From positions 1-52,544 of the forward strand of contig JAPKMW010000082.1 in assembly GCA_026645575.1 (NCBI GenBank): a DNA stretch of 52,544 bases, written 5' to 3'. Made by a program: the position numbers and the translations under genes. Under the pieces are notes generated by a model that saw only the letters and a list, made by a program, of their open reading frames with translations, was not told the origin of the DNA and did no database searches. Every line of letters starts with the position of its first letter. The stretch's first letter is position 1. Shown here piece after piece: positions 41,949 through 50,489 of this stretch. The stretch comes from Caldilineaceae bacterium. Lineage in GTDB: Bacteria > Chloroflexota > Anaerolineae > Caldilineales > Caldilineaceae.

Positions 41949-43145
41949 ATGCCGATTTTACGTTCCATGCGTCTCGTTGCCGTGACGATGGGTTTGCTTT
42001 GGCTGCTCACATCAGCAGTCAGCGCCAAGCCAATGAGCGGTGCGCTACAACAAGAAGCGCCCACCTTTGGGACGATCCCCACAGCCGCACCGGTCGTAGA
42101 GAATTATGATTTTGAATGCACCACCGGCTATTACAGCCAGACCAACAGTCTTAACAAGCCTGTTTTTGCCCCCATTGGCTGGCAGATGACCATCCTCAAG
42201 GGTGCGCCGACCGTCCACAGTGCGCGCATCTTCTTTGCCAAAAGCTGCGACGGCAGCGCCCATGTGGAGCGCATCAACGGCATTGACAGCATTGTGATCC
42301 GCGCCCAGGATCTGGAAACGCCCCCCGAACCGGGTAAACCCTTTGATGTCGCCTTTTCCCAGCGGATCTCGGCGACGGTGGGCGGCGCCTATAGCTTGAG
42401 CGGTTGGCTCTTAAGCCTCTGTGGCGGCAGCGCGACCCCCAGTGATTGCCCGGAAGAGGTCTACATTGCCAAAATGATTGGGATCGACCCCACCGGTGGT
42501 AGTGATCCAGCGGCGGATAGCGTGATCTGGACAGAGAACCGACGCAACTTTTGGGAAAAGGGCAAACGGGTTGGTTGGCAACAAATGACCGTCAGCGCCA
42601 CCGCCTTGACATCCACTGTCACCATCTTTGCCCGTGTCAACAGCCCCTTCCGCTGGCATAGTAACCACGCCTTTATCGATACGCTCAGTTTCGTGCGCGC
42701 CCCCGTGGCCGCGTTGACAGCGCCGGCCATTGTCACCGGCACGCAAGTCACCATGACCTGGGATGGGTTGCTCAATGATGATATTGCGGATATTGCCGGC
42801 GGCACCTATGAGTTGCGCTATGACATCCAACATCGTCTAGCGGGAGCTGAAAACTGGAACGATTTCCTACTGGATCAGACGGGGCCGGGCAGTGCAACCT
42901 TCACCGCTAAATGCGCCGATACAACCTATGAGTTTCGTATTCGCGTCCGGGCCGAACAGCCCCCCGCCCCCGCCCCCGCCGGCGCCTGGCCGAACCACCG
43001 CTATGCCAGCATCTGGCGGGAGCCAATCAGCGTGCAATTCAAAAGCCCGCCACCACCGCCTGTTAATAGTGAGCCAGTCGAGGCGCCTGGCCCTTTCCGT
43101 CTCTACTTGCCACAGATTGCCAAGCAGAATCAGTGTCAACCGTAG
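41949..43145 (+). CDS. secreted beta-rich protein with L-P-type C-terminal tail
   Basis: A 398-aa exported protein with a signal peptide (MPILRSMRLVAVTMGLLWLL to VSA). The body is beta-rich: residues about 45-255 resemble a carbohydrate-binding jelly roll with paired Cys (FECTTGY, AKSCDG, LSLCGG), and residues about 260-350 resemble an FN3-type domain (TYELRYDIQHRL, TTYEFRIRVRA). A Pro-rich linker follows, then FRLYLPQIAKQNQCQP, a variant of the L-P-L tail with Gln for the second Leu. A strong Shine-Dalgarno sequence precedes the ATG. No catalytic motif is seen; surface binding is likely. Confidence 0.75.
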   Translation: MPILRSMRLVAVTMGLLWLLTSAVSAKPMSGALQQEAPTFGTIPTAAPVVENYDFECTTGYYSQTNSLNKPVFAPIGWQMTILKGAPTVHSARIFFAKSCDGSAHVERINGIDSIVIRAQDLETPPEPGKPFDVAFSQRISATVGGAYSLSGWLLSLCGGSATPSDCPEEVYIAKMIGIDPTGGSDPAADSVIWTENRRNFWEKGKRVGWQQMTVSATALTSTVTIFARVNSPFRWHSNHAFIDTLSFVRAPVAALTAPAIVTGTQVTMTWDGLLNDDIADIAGGTYELRYDIQHRLAGAENWNDFLLDQTGPGSATFTAKCADTTYEFRIRVRAEQPPAPAPAGAWPNHRYASIWREPISVQFKSPPPPPVNSEPVEAPGPFRLYLPQIAKQNQCQP

Positions 43146-43154
43146 AATGGGTGA

Positions 43155-43208
43155 TTGAGCGCTTCAGAACTCAGAGATTATGTTGAAGCGAATCTCTGAA
43201 GCGCTCAG
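43155..43208. repeat. imperfect inverted repeat between convergent genes
   Basis: GAGCGCTTCAGA and AGAGATT (43155-43179) pair with AATCTCTGAAGCGCTC (43191-43208), with four unpaired bases on one side. The stop and last residues of the HINT remnant lie inside this hairpin, showing that the RHS locus is cut off here. Confidence 0.8.
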
Positions 43209-43613
43209 TTCCTGCATTTCCCAGTATTTGCTGACAACAGTTTTCCACCTAAGGCCGCTAAGGCAGTTCTCGCGGTAGTGATACACCGGCTGGCTGCGCT
43301 CGACAACCACCACCGCCTGTACTATGCCGGTGGTGCCATCAGCCTGGCGCACCGCGTCGCCAATGTGCAGTTCACCAGCATTCACCCACCGGCCTGCGGT
43401 CTCGCCGGTTGCCAACCACGGCGCGCTGTCCATGACATAGAAGGGATGTTCCGGCGTCGTCTCAATCGTTTCGCCATCAATGATCAGGTGGACAATGGTG
43501 GGGTCGGTGTGCACCATCACGGCGGTGACGGTGTAGTAGCCGGTTTCCCCCGTTTCCTCGTTGTAGGCCAGCACCAGGTCGCCTACTTCGATTTCACGGA
43601 TGGGGACTTCGCC
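43164..43613 (-). pseudogene. truncated HINT (intein-like) domain of the RHS protein
   Basis: After an in-frame TAG at 43614-43616 the same frame continues GEVPIREIEVGDLVLAYNEE, YTVTAVMVHTDPTIVHLII, TTPEHPFYV and VVVVERSQPVY, which is a HINT self-cleaving domain (G-E-x-P-I-x-x-I-x-x-G-D-x-V-x-A; T-x-x-H-P-F block B). It then runs into unrelated sequence and stops at 43164, before the expected C-terminal H-N splice motif. No toxin domain follows. Functional only if TAG is read through, and even then lacking the last block. Confidence 0.85.
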
Positions 43614-46600
43614 CTAATCCGTCATCACCGGCGTGTCGGCGCTGAAGCTGTTGACGAGACAGTCCAGGTTCTTGGCGACATCGTCGCTATAGCGGGTGCT
43701 GTCCGCCACATCATCCACATGGCGCACGGCGTCATCGGCAAAACGGGAGAGACCGGGCACCTCATCGGCATAGCGCACCAGGTCATAGAGGTCATCGGCA
43801 TGGCTGGCGGCGCGCCCAGCTTGCCCCAAGCCCGTGGCAAAGGGTAGGAGCGCACCACCCACATCCAACACCAACGCCAGCAGATTCTCGCCCAGGTTGT
43901 CACAGTCGCGCAGAATGTTGTCCTGGATAATGCGGTGGATGTCGTAGACAATGAAGCCGATGTCGAGCAGGGTATCGATATAGTGACCGCTGGGGTCGCG
44001 GTGGTTCACCGGGTTGTTTTCGGTGTAAGCGTAGCGGTTCAGGGACTGCGGTCGCTGCTGGAAGCCGGCAAAGCTGTCCCGTTGCAGGAATCTGCCCAAC
44101 ACCGGGTGATAGTGCCGCGCCCGTAGGTAGACCAACCCCGTCATCTGGTCTTGTAACTCGCCGGTGAAGCCAAGGCGCGTTACCCCCGTTCCTGTGCTGT
44201 GGCGGAGGTTGCCAAAAGCGTCATAGCTGCGACTCAGCATGACATTGCCGGCGCCATCGGTCAGGTGGCGCACGCTGCCCAAGCCGTCCACCAAGGGGTA
44301 TTCAATGGCCCCGCCCACGGTCATCTGTGCCGCAAAGCCTTCCGGCCCGTAGGCATAGAGTCGTTCCGTGCCATCGCTGCGCACTTCGCCCAGGATAGTG
44401 GGCAAGGCGCCCCGTTCATCCAGCACAAACTCGGTGGTAATGCCGTTGCTGCTCTCCAGGATCAGGTTGCCCCAGCCGTCGTAGGCGTAGTCGATGGTCA
44501 CGCTGCCGCTGATCACTTTGGTCAGGCGGTTGGCAGCATCGTATTCGTAGCTCTTGACACCGTCGTTCAGGAGGTTGCCGTTATTGTCATAAACGAAGCC
44601 GGCGTTGGTGATGCGGTCACTGGCGTCATGGCCGTAAGTGGTTGTACCGTCGCCCGTGCGGTTGCCGACTTCATCCATGCTGTAGTCGATGGTCGCCGCC
44701 GGTGGGCCGCCGGGGATGGCCGGGTAAGTCACGGCGTCGAGGCGGTTCAAGGCGTCATAGACATAGTCGGTCAGGCCGTCGTTGTCGGTCATCCAGTCGC
44801 GGTTGCCGTTGTTGTCCAGTCCGTAGACAATGTTATTGAGCGTGGTCGCCCCGCCTTGCACATGGTGTAAACCGGTCAGGCGTCCCGCCGTGTCGTAGCT
44901 GTAGGTCGTCGCCACCGTGTTGGGGCGGGTGATGCCGGCCAACTGTCCACTGCTGCGATAGCTGTAACTCGTCGCCGCGCCGCCCCACGGGGTCAGGGTT
45001 TCCAGCCGCCCGGCGTTGTCATAGCCATAGCCGACGCTACCCCGGCCCCAGTAGTCGATGCTGGTCACCTGGTTGGTGAGGCTGTAGCCATAGTCCACCA
45101 CCCGGCTGCCGCGCGTGCGCGTATCGAGCCGGTTGAGGACATCATAGCTATAGCTGGCCCCGCCCAAGCCGTCGTTCATGGTGGTGACATTGCCGGCGGC
45201 GTCATAGCCATAGCCCACATCGGCCATGCCGGCGGGGTAGTCGATGGCGGTCAAGAGTTGATCATTGTCATAGGCAAAGGTCGTAACGCGGCCGGCGAAG
45301 TCGGTGTAGGTGTGGAGCGCGCCGTCGGGGCGGAAGGCCCAGCTTTCGACGCGACCATCCTGGCGCAATTCCGCGGTGCGCCCCAGCCCATCGACCACAT
45401 ACTCGACAAAGTGGCCCAACGGGTCGGTTTGGCGGGTCAGGCGGCCCAGGTTGTCATAGTCGAAAACCCAGGTGTGATTGAGCGCATCGGTGGTGTTGGC
45501 GCGCAGCCCCAGGCTGTTGTAGCTGTATTTGGTCACATTGCCCTTGGGGTCGCGCACCTGTTGCAGATTCCAGGTGTCGCTGCTGCCCGGTTGGGTGTAG
45601 CTGTAGACGGTGGTCAGGTTCAGCCCGTTGGGGTCGAGGCGCATGGTAGTGCGGCGACCGGCGGCGTCGTAACTGTAGCGGGTCGTCACCGCTTGCGCCG
45701 GGTTGTTGGCACCAATGATCTGCTCTTCCAGGCGGTCGAGCTTGTCATAGCTGTAGGTAATGAGGTTCCCCAGCGGATCCCGCTCCCAATCTAGCCGGCC
45801 AAAGGGGTCATAGGAAAGGATGTGCGCCTGGTTGCGCCCGTCGGTCACCACCCGCACCCGGCCATTGACATCATAGTCATAGGTAATGGTCTGGTTAAGC
45901 GCCGGCGCCGTCCCTATCGCCACCGTCCCGGCAATCACATTTTTGAGCCGGCCCTGGGGATCATAGACATAGTCGGTGATGCTGCCGCGCGGGTCGGTCA
46001 CCAGGTAGGGTTGGCCGTCGTTGGTGTAGAGGGTGGTGGCGACGCGGCCTTGGGGTGTGCGCATTTGGTGGAGCCAGCCTTGCGTCGTGTAGGTGTAGGT
46101 GGTGGTCTGGCCCAGGGCGTCCGTTGCGGTGCGCAAGTCGCCGGCCGGGGTGTAGGTGAAGTTGGTGGCATGCCCTTCGGGGTCGATCACCTGTTGCAGC
46201 AGATAGTCGCCGCTGGGGCTGAAGGGGGTGTAGGTATAATGGCTGGTCAGGTTGAGCCGCCCCGTACCTACATCGGCGATCGCGCGGGTCAGGTTGTCGG
46301 CCAGGTCGTAGAAGTATTCGCTGCGCACGGCGCGACCGGCCGGGTCCACAACTTGAGCAAAGAGCCGGTTATAGGCATCATACTCATACGTGGTGGTCGT
46401 ACCTTGGGCATTGATCTGGCTGATCAAATTGCCGGCATCGTCATAGTCAAAGGTGAGCCACTGTTGCGACGGCAACTGCTGTTGATAGAGCCGGCCAGCG
46501 TCGTCAAAATTGTATTGGGTCACACCCAGCAGGGCATCGGTGACGGTGTCGAGATAGCCCAGGGAATCATAGGTCATGACCGTGGCGCGGGCGGCGGCGC

Positions 46601-46856
46601 CTTCACCTTCCGTCACCCGTTCCAAGCGTCCCCGGCTGTCATAAACATAAACTACGAGTGCAAAGCCGGAGCGATAGACGCGCACGGGTCGTCCGAGGGC
46701 ATCCAGCGTGGCCGAAGTAAGTTCGCCGGCTGGATTGGTCGTGTTCAGAATACGGGGCGGACCAATATAGGTGGTTGTCGTGGTGCGCCCATTGATGGTT
46801 ACCGTGTCCGTTTGATTTTGCACAGTAAGTGGATTGCGGGGCGTGCCTAGCGTCAC
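43614..46856 (-). CDS. RHS/YD-repeat protein
   Basis: A 1080-aa YD-repeat protein. Dozens of Y-D-x-x-G-R/N-L units form the RHS beta-cocoon, and the RHS core end motif LVYLRARHYHPVLGRFLQRD with SLNRYAYTENNPVNHRDPSG is intact. It is followed by a short helical pre-toxin region and CLVNSFSADTPVMTD, the start of a HINT domain, where a TAG stops translation. RHS proteins encase and release C-terminal toxins or act in adhesion. The GTG start overlaps the stop of the upstream fragment (GTGA). There is no signal peptide in this frame. The start may be an artefact of a frameshift in a once longer protein. Confidence 0.85.
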   Translation of the reverse strand: MTLGTPRNPLTVQNQTDTVTINGRTTTTTYIGPPRILNTTNPAGELTSATLDALGRPVRVYRSGFALVVYVYDSRGRLERVTEGEGAAARATVMTYDSLGYLDTVTDALLGVTQYNFDDAGRLYQQQLPSQQWLTFDYDDAGNLISQINAQGTTTTYEYDAYNRLFAQVVDPAGRAVRSEYFYDLADNLTRAIADVGTGRLNLTSHYTYTPFSPSGDYLLQQVIDPEGHATNFTYTPAGDLRTATDALGQTTTYTYTTQGWLHQMRTPQGRVATTLYTNDGQPYLVTDPRGSITDYVYDPQGRLKNVIAGTVAIGTAPALNQTITYDYDVNGRVRVVTDGRNQAHILSYDPFGRLDWERDPLGNLITYSYDKLDRLEEQIIGANNPAQAVTTRYSYDAAGRRTTMRLDPNGLNLTTVYSYTQPGSSDTWNLQQVRDPKGNVTKYSYNSLGLRANTTDALNHTWVFDYDNLGRLTRQTDPLGHFVEYVVDGLGRTAELRQDGRVESWAFRPDGALHTYTDFAGRVTTFAYDNDQLLTAIDYPAGMADVGYGYDAAGNVTTMNDGLGGASYSYDVLNRLDTRTRGSRVVDYGYSLTNQVTSIDYWGRGSVGYGYDNAGRLETLTPWGGAATSYSYRSSGQLAGITRPNTVATTYSYDTAGRLTGLHHVQGGATTLNNIVYGLDNNGNRDWMTDNDGLTDYVYDALNRLDAVTYPAIPGGPPAATIDYSMDEVGNRTGDGTTTYGHDASDRITNAGFVYDNNGNLLNDGVKSYEYDAANRLTKVISGSVTIDYAYDGWGNLILESSNGITTEFVLDERGALPTILGEVRSDGTERLYAYGPEGFAAQMTVGGAIEYPLVDGLGSVRHLTDGAGNVMLSRSYDAFGNLRHSTGTGVTRLGFTGELQDQMTGLVYLRARHYHPVLGRFLQRDSFAGFQQRPQSLNRYAYTENNPVNHRDPSGHYIDTLLDIGFIVYDIHRIIQDNILRDCDNLGENLLALVLDVGGALLPFATGLGQAGRAASHADDLYDLVRYADEVPGLSRFADDAVRHVDDVADSTRYSDDVAKNLDCLVNSFSADTPVMTD

Positions 46857-47761
46857 TGTGCGGTTATCTCACTGGAGCGGATGATAAAGGCGCCGCCGTC
46901 GTAGGTTGTGACATAGCTGCCAAAGCTATCCTCACCAGTCGTTATGGCCTTGTGGGTATTCACGCGCCAGCCGGGTAGTACATTTTCACCAACGGCGACA
47001 TCATCAAATTCAATCCGCCCGGCGTTACGTAGCAATTTTAGCTTCACCGTCTCCCCGGCGTAGAGATTGAGCGCAACTTTGTAGGTCTGCCAGTTTCCTA
47101 TCGCTGAACCAACGCTGCCGGTGGTCAGGTCGATCTCCTGATTGAAATCGGGGCCACGCAGCAACTTAACCAGGAAGGAGTTGGTCGCACCGCTGCCACG
47201 ATGGCGCAGACTGATCTGTTGCATATCCGATGCCAGGGTAAAGGCAGCCGAGGTCAATGTCCCATTGGTGGAAAGGTAGCGGTTGCCATTGCCTTCTGTT
47301 AAGACAAAAGGAGTGTCTGTCACCTGCCAATGAGGGGCAATGTTCTGCTGTAGAGCAATGTCGTCGATTCCCACCGCGCCGTAGAGGCTGGTAATGCGCA
47401 GCTTAATACTCTGCCCCTGCCATGCCCCTAGATTGAGTTGTACAGGTTGCCAAGTGTCTGGCGCATTTGTACTGACCGCCACCTTCGTCACAGTTACGCA
47501 GGTGGCGCCGGAAAGAACCTCAATGCGATATTGGTCGCCAAGGGTGGTCAGACCGATCATATCGACGGTGGTGATTTGTGTGTTGTTGTCCACCGCAAAG
47601 GCTGCTGTTGTCACACTGGCATCGCTGCCAAGGCGCACATAGGCATTATTATTGGCATCCTGTAGACGCGTAACCTTGCCAGGGAACGTGTAGCCGGGCA
47701 GCAGGACACGCGTGCGCACGGCATCAATGCCAACGTTGCCAAAACGCCGCTTAAACTTCAA
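46853..47761 (-). CDS. 5'-truncated N-terminal fragment of the RHS locus
   Basis: A 302-aa frame starting only at TTG, with a stop two codons upstream and no ribosome-binding site. It opens FGNVGIDAVRTRVLLPGYTF in the middle of a repeat unit; the protein contains two or three copies of a MAM/CBM-like beta unit (..GQSIKLRITSLYGAVGIDDIALQ.., ..AGETVKLKLLRNAGRIEFDDVAVG..). The missing signal peptide and partial first unit show a 5' truncation. The end overlaps the RHS frame by four bases, which in an intact ancestor would probably have been continuous. Confidence 0.7.
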   Translation of the reverse strand: MKFKRRFGNVGIDAVRTRVLLPGYTFPGKVTRLQDANNNAYVRLGSDASVTTAAFAVDNNTQITTVDMIGLTTLGDQYRIEVLSGATCVTVTKVAVSTNAPDTWQPVQLNLGAWQGQSIKLRITSLYGAVGIDDIALQQNIAPHWQVTDTPFVLTEGNGNRYLSTNGTLTSAAFTLASDMQQISLRHRGSGATNSFLVKLLRGPDFNQEIDLTTGSVGSAIGNWQTYKVALNLYAGETVKLKLLRNAGRIEFDDVAVGENVLPGWRVNTHKAITTGEDSFGSYVTTYDGGAFIIRSSEITAQ

Positions 47762-47779
47762 CAGCTATTTAGGACTTTT

Positions 47780-47820
47780 GTTGTAGCTGGTTTCATCAAA
47801 TATATGAAACCAGCTACAAC
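47780..47820. repeat. perfect 17-bp inverted repeat at the RHS 5' edge
   Basis: GTTGTAGCTGGTTTCAT (47780-47796) and ATGAAACCAGCTACAAC (47804-47820) with a 7-base loop. It lies 18 bases outside the truncated RHS fragment, so both ends of the broken locus are bounded by inverted repeats. Confidence 0.92.
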
Positions 47821-47871
47821 TTGCGCTTATCGGAAGACGCGGGTAAAAGTGCGCTGTCCCTACCATCCGCC

Positions 47872-47900
47872 TTGCCAGCCGCTCCATTCATTGGTACAAT
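47872..47900 (+). promoter_or_regulatory. sigma-70-type promoter of the yggS-proC-yggT group
   Basis: TTGCCA (47872-47877), 17 bases, TACAAT (47895-47900). The transcript should begin near 47907, right at AGGAG (47908-47912) before ATG 47919, giving a very short leader. Confidence 0.72.
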
Positions 47901-47918
47901 CCAGCACAGGAGCAAAAA

Positions 47919-48635
47919 ATGATGATCGATGAGTCAATACATAGTGAAATTTTGAATAACTTGACCGACGTGCGCACCCGGATTGCGACGGCGGCTAGCG
48001 CGGCTGGTCGCCAGCCGGTCGATATAACGCTGGTGGCGGTGAGCAAAACCAAACCGATGGCAGCGATTGCCGCAGCCTATCAGGCCGGTCAACGTGACTT
48101 TGGCGAGAATCGGCTGGAAGAGTTATGGCCCAAGGTCGAAGCGGCGCAAGGGTTAGGCTTGACCGAGATCCGCTGGCATCTGATCGGCAATATCCAGAGC
48201 CGCAAGACAATGCAGGCCGTCGGCCCCTTTGCCCTGATCCATTCAATTGACCGCGACAAGATCGCACAACGCCTAAGCCGCGACGCTGAAGCCGCCGGTT
48301 GCGTATTGTCTATACTATTGGAAGTCAATGTCAGCGGTGAGGAGAGCAAACATGGCTTTACGCCAGATGAACTGCTGGCAACCGCCGGGGATCTGCTGGC
48401 GCTGCCGGGCTTGCGCATCCAGGGTCTGATGACCATGGCCCCGCTGGTTGATGACGCCGAGTTGACGCGACCGGTCTTTCGCCGCCTACGCGAGCTGCGG
48501 GACCAATTACAGGATCGCTACCCAACCGGCGACTGGCGCCAGCTTTCGATGGGCATGACCAATGATTTTGCCGTCGCCATTGCTGAAGGCGCCACGATGG
48601 TGCGGATTGGCTCGGCGATTTTTGGAAGTCGATAA
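47919..48635 (+). CDS. yggS: YggS-family PLP-binding protein (PLP homeostasis)
   Basis: A 238-aa single-domain alanine-racemase-fold protein that binds PLP and balances vitamin B6 and amino-acid pools. Seen: [11 protein letters not shown] with PLP Lys43, [51 protein letters not shown] and the C-terminal [28 protein letters not shown]. All are hallmark segments. AGGAG precedes the first ATG of a double ATG. Upstream of proC as in many bacteria, although an octamer array separates them. Confidence 0.95.
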   Translation: MMIDESIHSEILNNLTDVRTRIATAASAAGRQPVDITLVAVSKTKPMAAIAAAYQAGQRDFGENRLEELWPKVEAAQGLGLTEIRWHLIGNIQSRKTMQAVGPFALIHSIDRDKIAQRLSRDAEAAGCVLSILLEVNVSGEESKHGFTPDELLATAGDLLALPGLRIQGLMTMAPLVDDAELTRPVFRRLRELRDQLQDRYPTGDWRQLSMGMTNDFAVAIAEGATMVRIGSAIFGSR

Positions 48636-48640
48636 CCAGC

Positions 48641-48717
48641 AGAGATTGAGAGAGTAGGAGATTGAGAGATTTGTGATAATCTCTTAATCTCCCAATCTCT
48701 CAATCTCCCAATCTCTT
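48641..48717. repeat. octamer array with inverted arms between yggS and proC
   Basis: Left arm 48641-48671 (AGAGATTG, AGGAGATT, GAGAGATT units), right arm of five exact-phase octamers AATCTCTT, AATCTCCC, AATCTCTC, AATCTCCC, AATCTCTT (48678-48717). Same family as 71-126 and 31199-31259. It begins 5 bases after the yggS stop and ends 11 before the proC ATG. Confidence 0.93.
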
Positions 48718-48728
48718 TGGAAAGAACA

Positions 48729-49559
48729 ATGACATCCCTACACGAAAACAGGATCGCTTTTATCGGCAGCGGCGCCATGGGCGAGGCGATGATTAAGGGC
48801 TTGTTGAGCCGGCAGTTGATTGCGGCGGATCACATTATCGGCAGCGACCCAGTGGCGGCCCGGCGCACCTTGCTGGCTACGACCTATGGCGTCCAGACGA
48901 CCGATGACAATGTGCGCGCCGTGCAGGAAGCGGACATTGTGGTCATGAGCATCAAGCCACAGATGTTGGCAACTGTTGGCGCAACGCTGCATGGAACCCT
49001 GAGTCCCCACGCGCTTGTCCTGAGTATTATGGCCGGCGTCTCATTGAAAACGTTGCAGAGCGCGCTTAGCCATGAACGAATTGTGCGCTCTATGCCCAAC
49101 ACGCCGGCGCAGGTCAACATGGGGGTGACAGCGTGGATTGCCACCCCGGCAGTGGATGCGGCGCAACGGGAACAGACGGCGCTGTTACTGGGTGCGCTGG
49201 GGGAACAGATCCAAGTGGATAAGGAAGATTTCATCGATATGCAGACAGGGCTGGGCGGTTCTGGGCCAGGCTTTGTCTTTTTGATCATCGAGGCGATGAT
49301 CGATGCTGGTGTACAGATGGGCTTTAGTCGGGGCGATGCGCAGAAGATTGTGCTGCAAACCATTGCCGGCAGCGCGGCCCTGATGAAAGAGACCGGCAAA
49401 CATCCGGCTGAATTGCGCAATCTGGTGACAAGCGCCGGCGGCACAACGGCCGCCGGCATTTATGAATTAGAAAAAGGCGGCATTCGTACAACCTTGACCA
49501 ATGCCATTCTGGCAGCTTATCGGCGCAGCCAGGAGTTGGGTCGTCTTAGTGAAAAGTGA
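48729..49559 (+). CDS. proC: pyrroline-5-carboxylate reductase
   Basis: A 276-aa enzyme of the last step of proline synthesis, reducing 1-pyrroline-5-carboxylate with NADPH. Seen: Rossmann [18 protein letters not shown], the strand [10 protein letters not shown], the [11 protein letters not shown] segment, [11 protein letters not shown], and the C-terminal signature [22 protein letters not shown] (family T-S-P-G-G-T-T). Here the usual Pro of that signature is Ala. ATG 48729 with GGAAAGAACA upstream is chosen over TTG 48717, which lies in the repeat. Confidence 0.95.
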   Translation: MTSLHENRIAFIGSGAMGEAMIKGLLSRQLIAADHIIGSDPVAARRTLLATTYGVQTTDDNVRAVQEADIVVMSIKPQMLATVGATLHGTLSPHALVLSIMAGVSLKTLQSALSHERIVRSMPNTPAQVNMGVTAWIATPAVDAAQREQTALLLGALGEQIQVDKEDFIDMQTGLGGSGPGFVFLIIEAMIDAGVQMGFSRGDAQKIVLQTIAGSAALMKETGKHPAELRNLVTSAGGTTAAGIYELEKGGIRTTLTNAILAAYRRSQELGRLSEK

Positions 49560-49570
49560 GCAACTAACCT

Positions 49571-49831
49571 ATGATCTTTGAGCTTCTGGCTACTTTGCTA
49601 TCGATTTATTCGTTTGTCATCCTGGCGCGTCTCCTGCTCTCGTGGGTGCCAGATCTGGTCGATCCCTATCATCCGGCCATGCAGATGTTGCACCAGATCA
49701 CCGAGCCGGTGCTGGAGCCGGCGCGCCGCTTGATCCCCCCCATCGGCATGATCGACATTTCGGCCACCGTCGTTCTCTTTGTCATCTGGTTTCTGTCGGA
49801 TATGTTGCGCCAACTGGGGCGGGGTTTCTAG
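49571..49831 (+). CDS. yggT: YggT-family membrane protein
   Basis: An 86-aa protein with two transmembrane segments (about 3-25 and 62-82) and the hallmark L-L-x-x-Y-x-x-x-I-L-A-R-x-L-L-S-W-V-P and ITEPVLEPARRLIPPIGMIDIS motifs. Members occur with yggS, sepF and divIVA in cell-division clusters and have been linked to osmotic tolerance and chloroplast division homologues. It starts 11 bases after proC, so it is co-transcribed. Confidence 0.94.
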   Translation: MIFELLATLLSIYSFVILARLLLSWVPDLVDPYHPAMQMLHQITEPVLEPARRLIPPIGMIDISATVVLFVIWFLSDMLRQLGRGF

Positions 49832-49838
49832 TCAAACA

Positions 49839-49948
49839 GTCTGTAGTCCGCAGTCCAAAGTCCAAAGTCAGCAATCCTAGACTCTGGACTACAGACTCTG
49901 GACTACAGACTCTGGACTACAGACTTTGGACTACAGACTCTGGACTAT
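49839..49948. repeat. heptamer array with inverted arms; start codon inside the last unit
   Basis: Left arm 49839-49869 (GTAGTCC, GCAGTCC, AAAGTCC, AAAGTCA), right arm GACTCTG/GACTACA in strict 7-bp phase over five 14-bp pairs (49879-49948). The last unit has GGACTATGG, where ATG at 49947 begins the metalloprotease. The array starts 8 bases after the yggT stop. Confidence 0.93.
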
Positions 49949-50333
49949 GGATACAAAACGACTCTCCCTGGAAGAATTTGAACTTGTCGTCGAAGCGGCG
50001 TTGGCCGAGATTCCCGACACGCTTTGGAACAAAATCGACAACGTGGCCGTCGTCGTAGAAGAGTGGCCAACCCCGGCGCAGATGGCGAGTGTCGGGATGC
50101 GCAGTGGTGGACTGCTGTTGGGGCTATACGAAGGGGTTCCCTTGACGGTGCGCACCCATCATTATGGTCTGGTGGCGCCGGACAAGATCACCATCTTCCG
50201 TGGCCCGATCTTGCGGGTCTGTCCGCCGGATGAAACGGCCATTCGCACCCAAATCCGCCGCACGGTCTTACACGAAATCGCCCACCATTTTGGCATTAGT
50301 GATGACCGGCTGCATGAGTTGGGCGCCTACTAA
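49947..50333 (+). CDS. minimal zinc-metalloprotease family protein (HExxH)
   Basis: A 128-aa protein of the small cytoplasmic metallopeptidase-like family (minimal MMP fold). Seen: helix SLEEFELVVEAALAEIPD, VAVVVEEWPTPAQM, ITIFRGPILRVCPP and VLHEIAHHFGISDDRLHEL with His109, Glu110, His113 and an Asp120 candidate ligand. No substrate is known. The start is inside the heptamer repeat with no Shine-Dalgarno sequence; it may be translated by coupling with yggT upstream. Confidence 0.9.
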   Translation: MDTKRLSLEEFELVVEAALAEIPDTLWNKIDNVAVVVEEWPTPAQMASVGMRSGGLLLGLYEGVPLTVRTHHYGLVAPDKITIFRGPILRVCPPDETAIRTQIRRTVLHEIAHHFGISDDRLHELGAY

Positions 50334-50334
50334 C

Positions 50335-50445
50335 GGCCCGTAAAAGCAGAAGTTGCCGCTCTTTGCCAGTCTGTGACTTGTCGGGGCCGATTGCGAGTCA
50401 CGGACTCGCAAAGAGCGGTGTACGGAGTTATATTTTTACGGCCCC
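50335..50445. repeat. long imperfect inverted repeat (arms about 40-50 bp)
   Basis: GGCCCGTAAAAGCAGAAG (from 50335) and GCCGCTCTTTGCCAGTC to 50380 pair with the right arm 50394-50445 (GAGTCACGGACTCGCAAAG, AGCGGTGTAC, TTTTTACGGCCCC). The best block is CGCTCTTTGC / GCAAAGAGCG with GTGACT / AGTCAC. It fills the gap between the metalloprotease and the lipoprotein and could be a MITE remnant or an mRNA hairpin. Confidence 0.83.
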
Positions 50446-50489
50446 TAACGAAACTTGTTCCCCCGAACGGATCCCTCGAAAGGAAGCAC

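Noticed and set aside
45822..46850. 342-residue plus-strand ORF opposite the RHS gene
   Set aside because: It is caused by codon periodicity of the YD repeats; Gly/Val/Ile/His-rich and repetitive in step with the sense repeats.
48729..49559. Frameshift or defect in proC because the P-G-G signature reads S-A-G-G
   Set aside because: The frame is intact and all other motifs are present; Pro to Ala at this position is a mild substitution, not evidence of decay.
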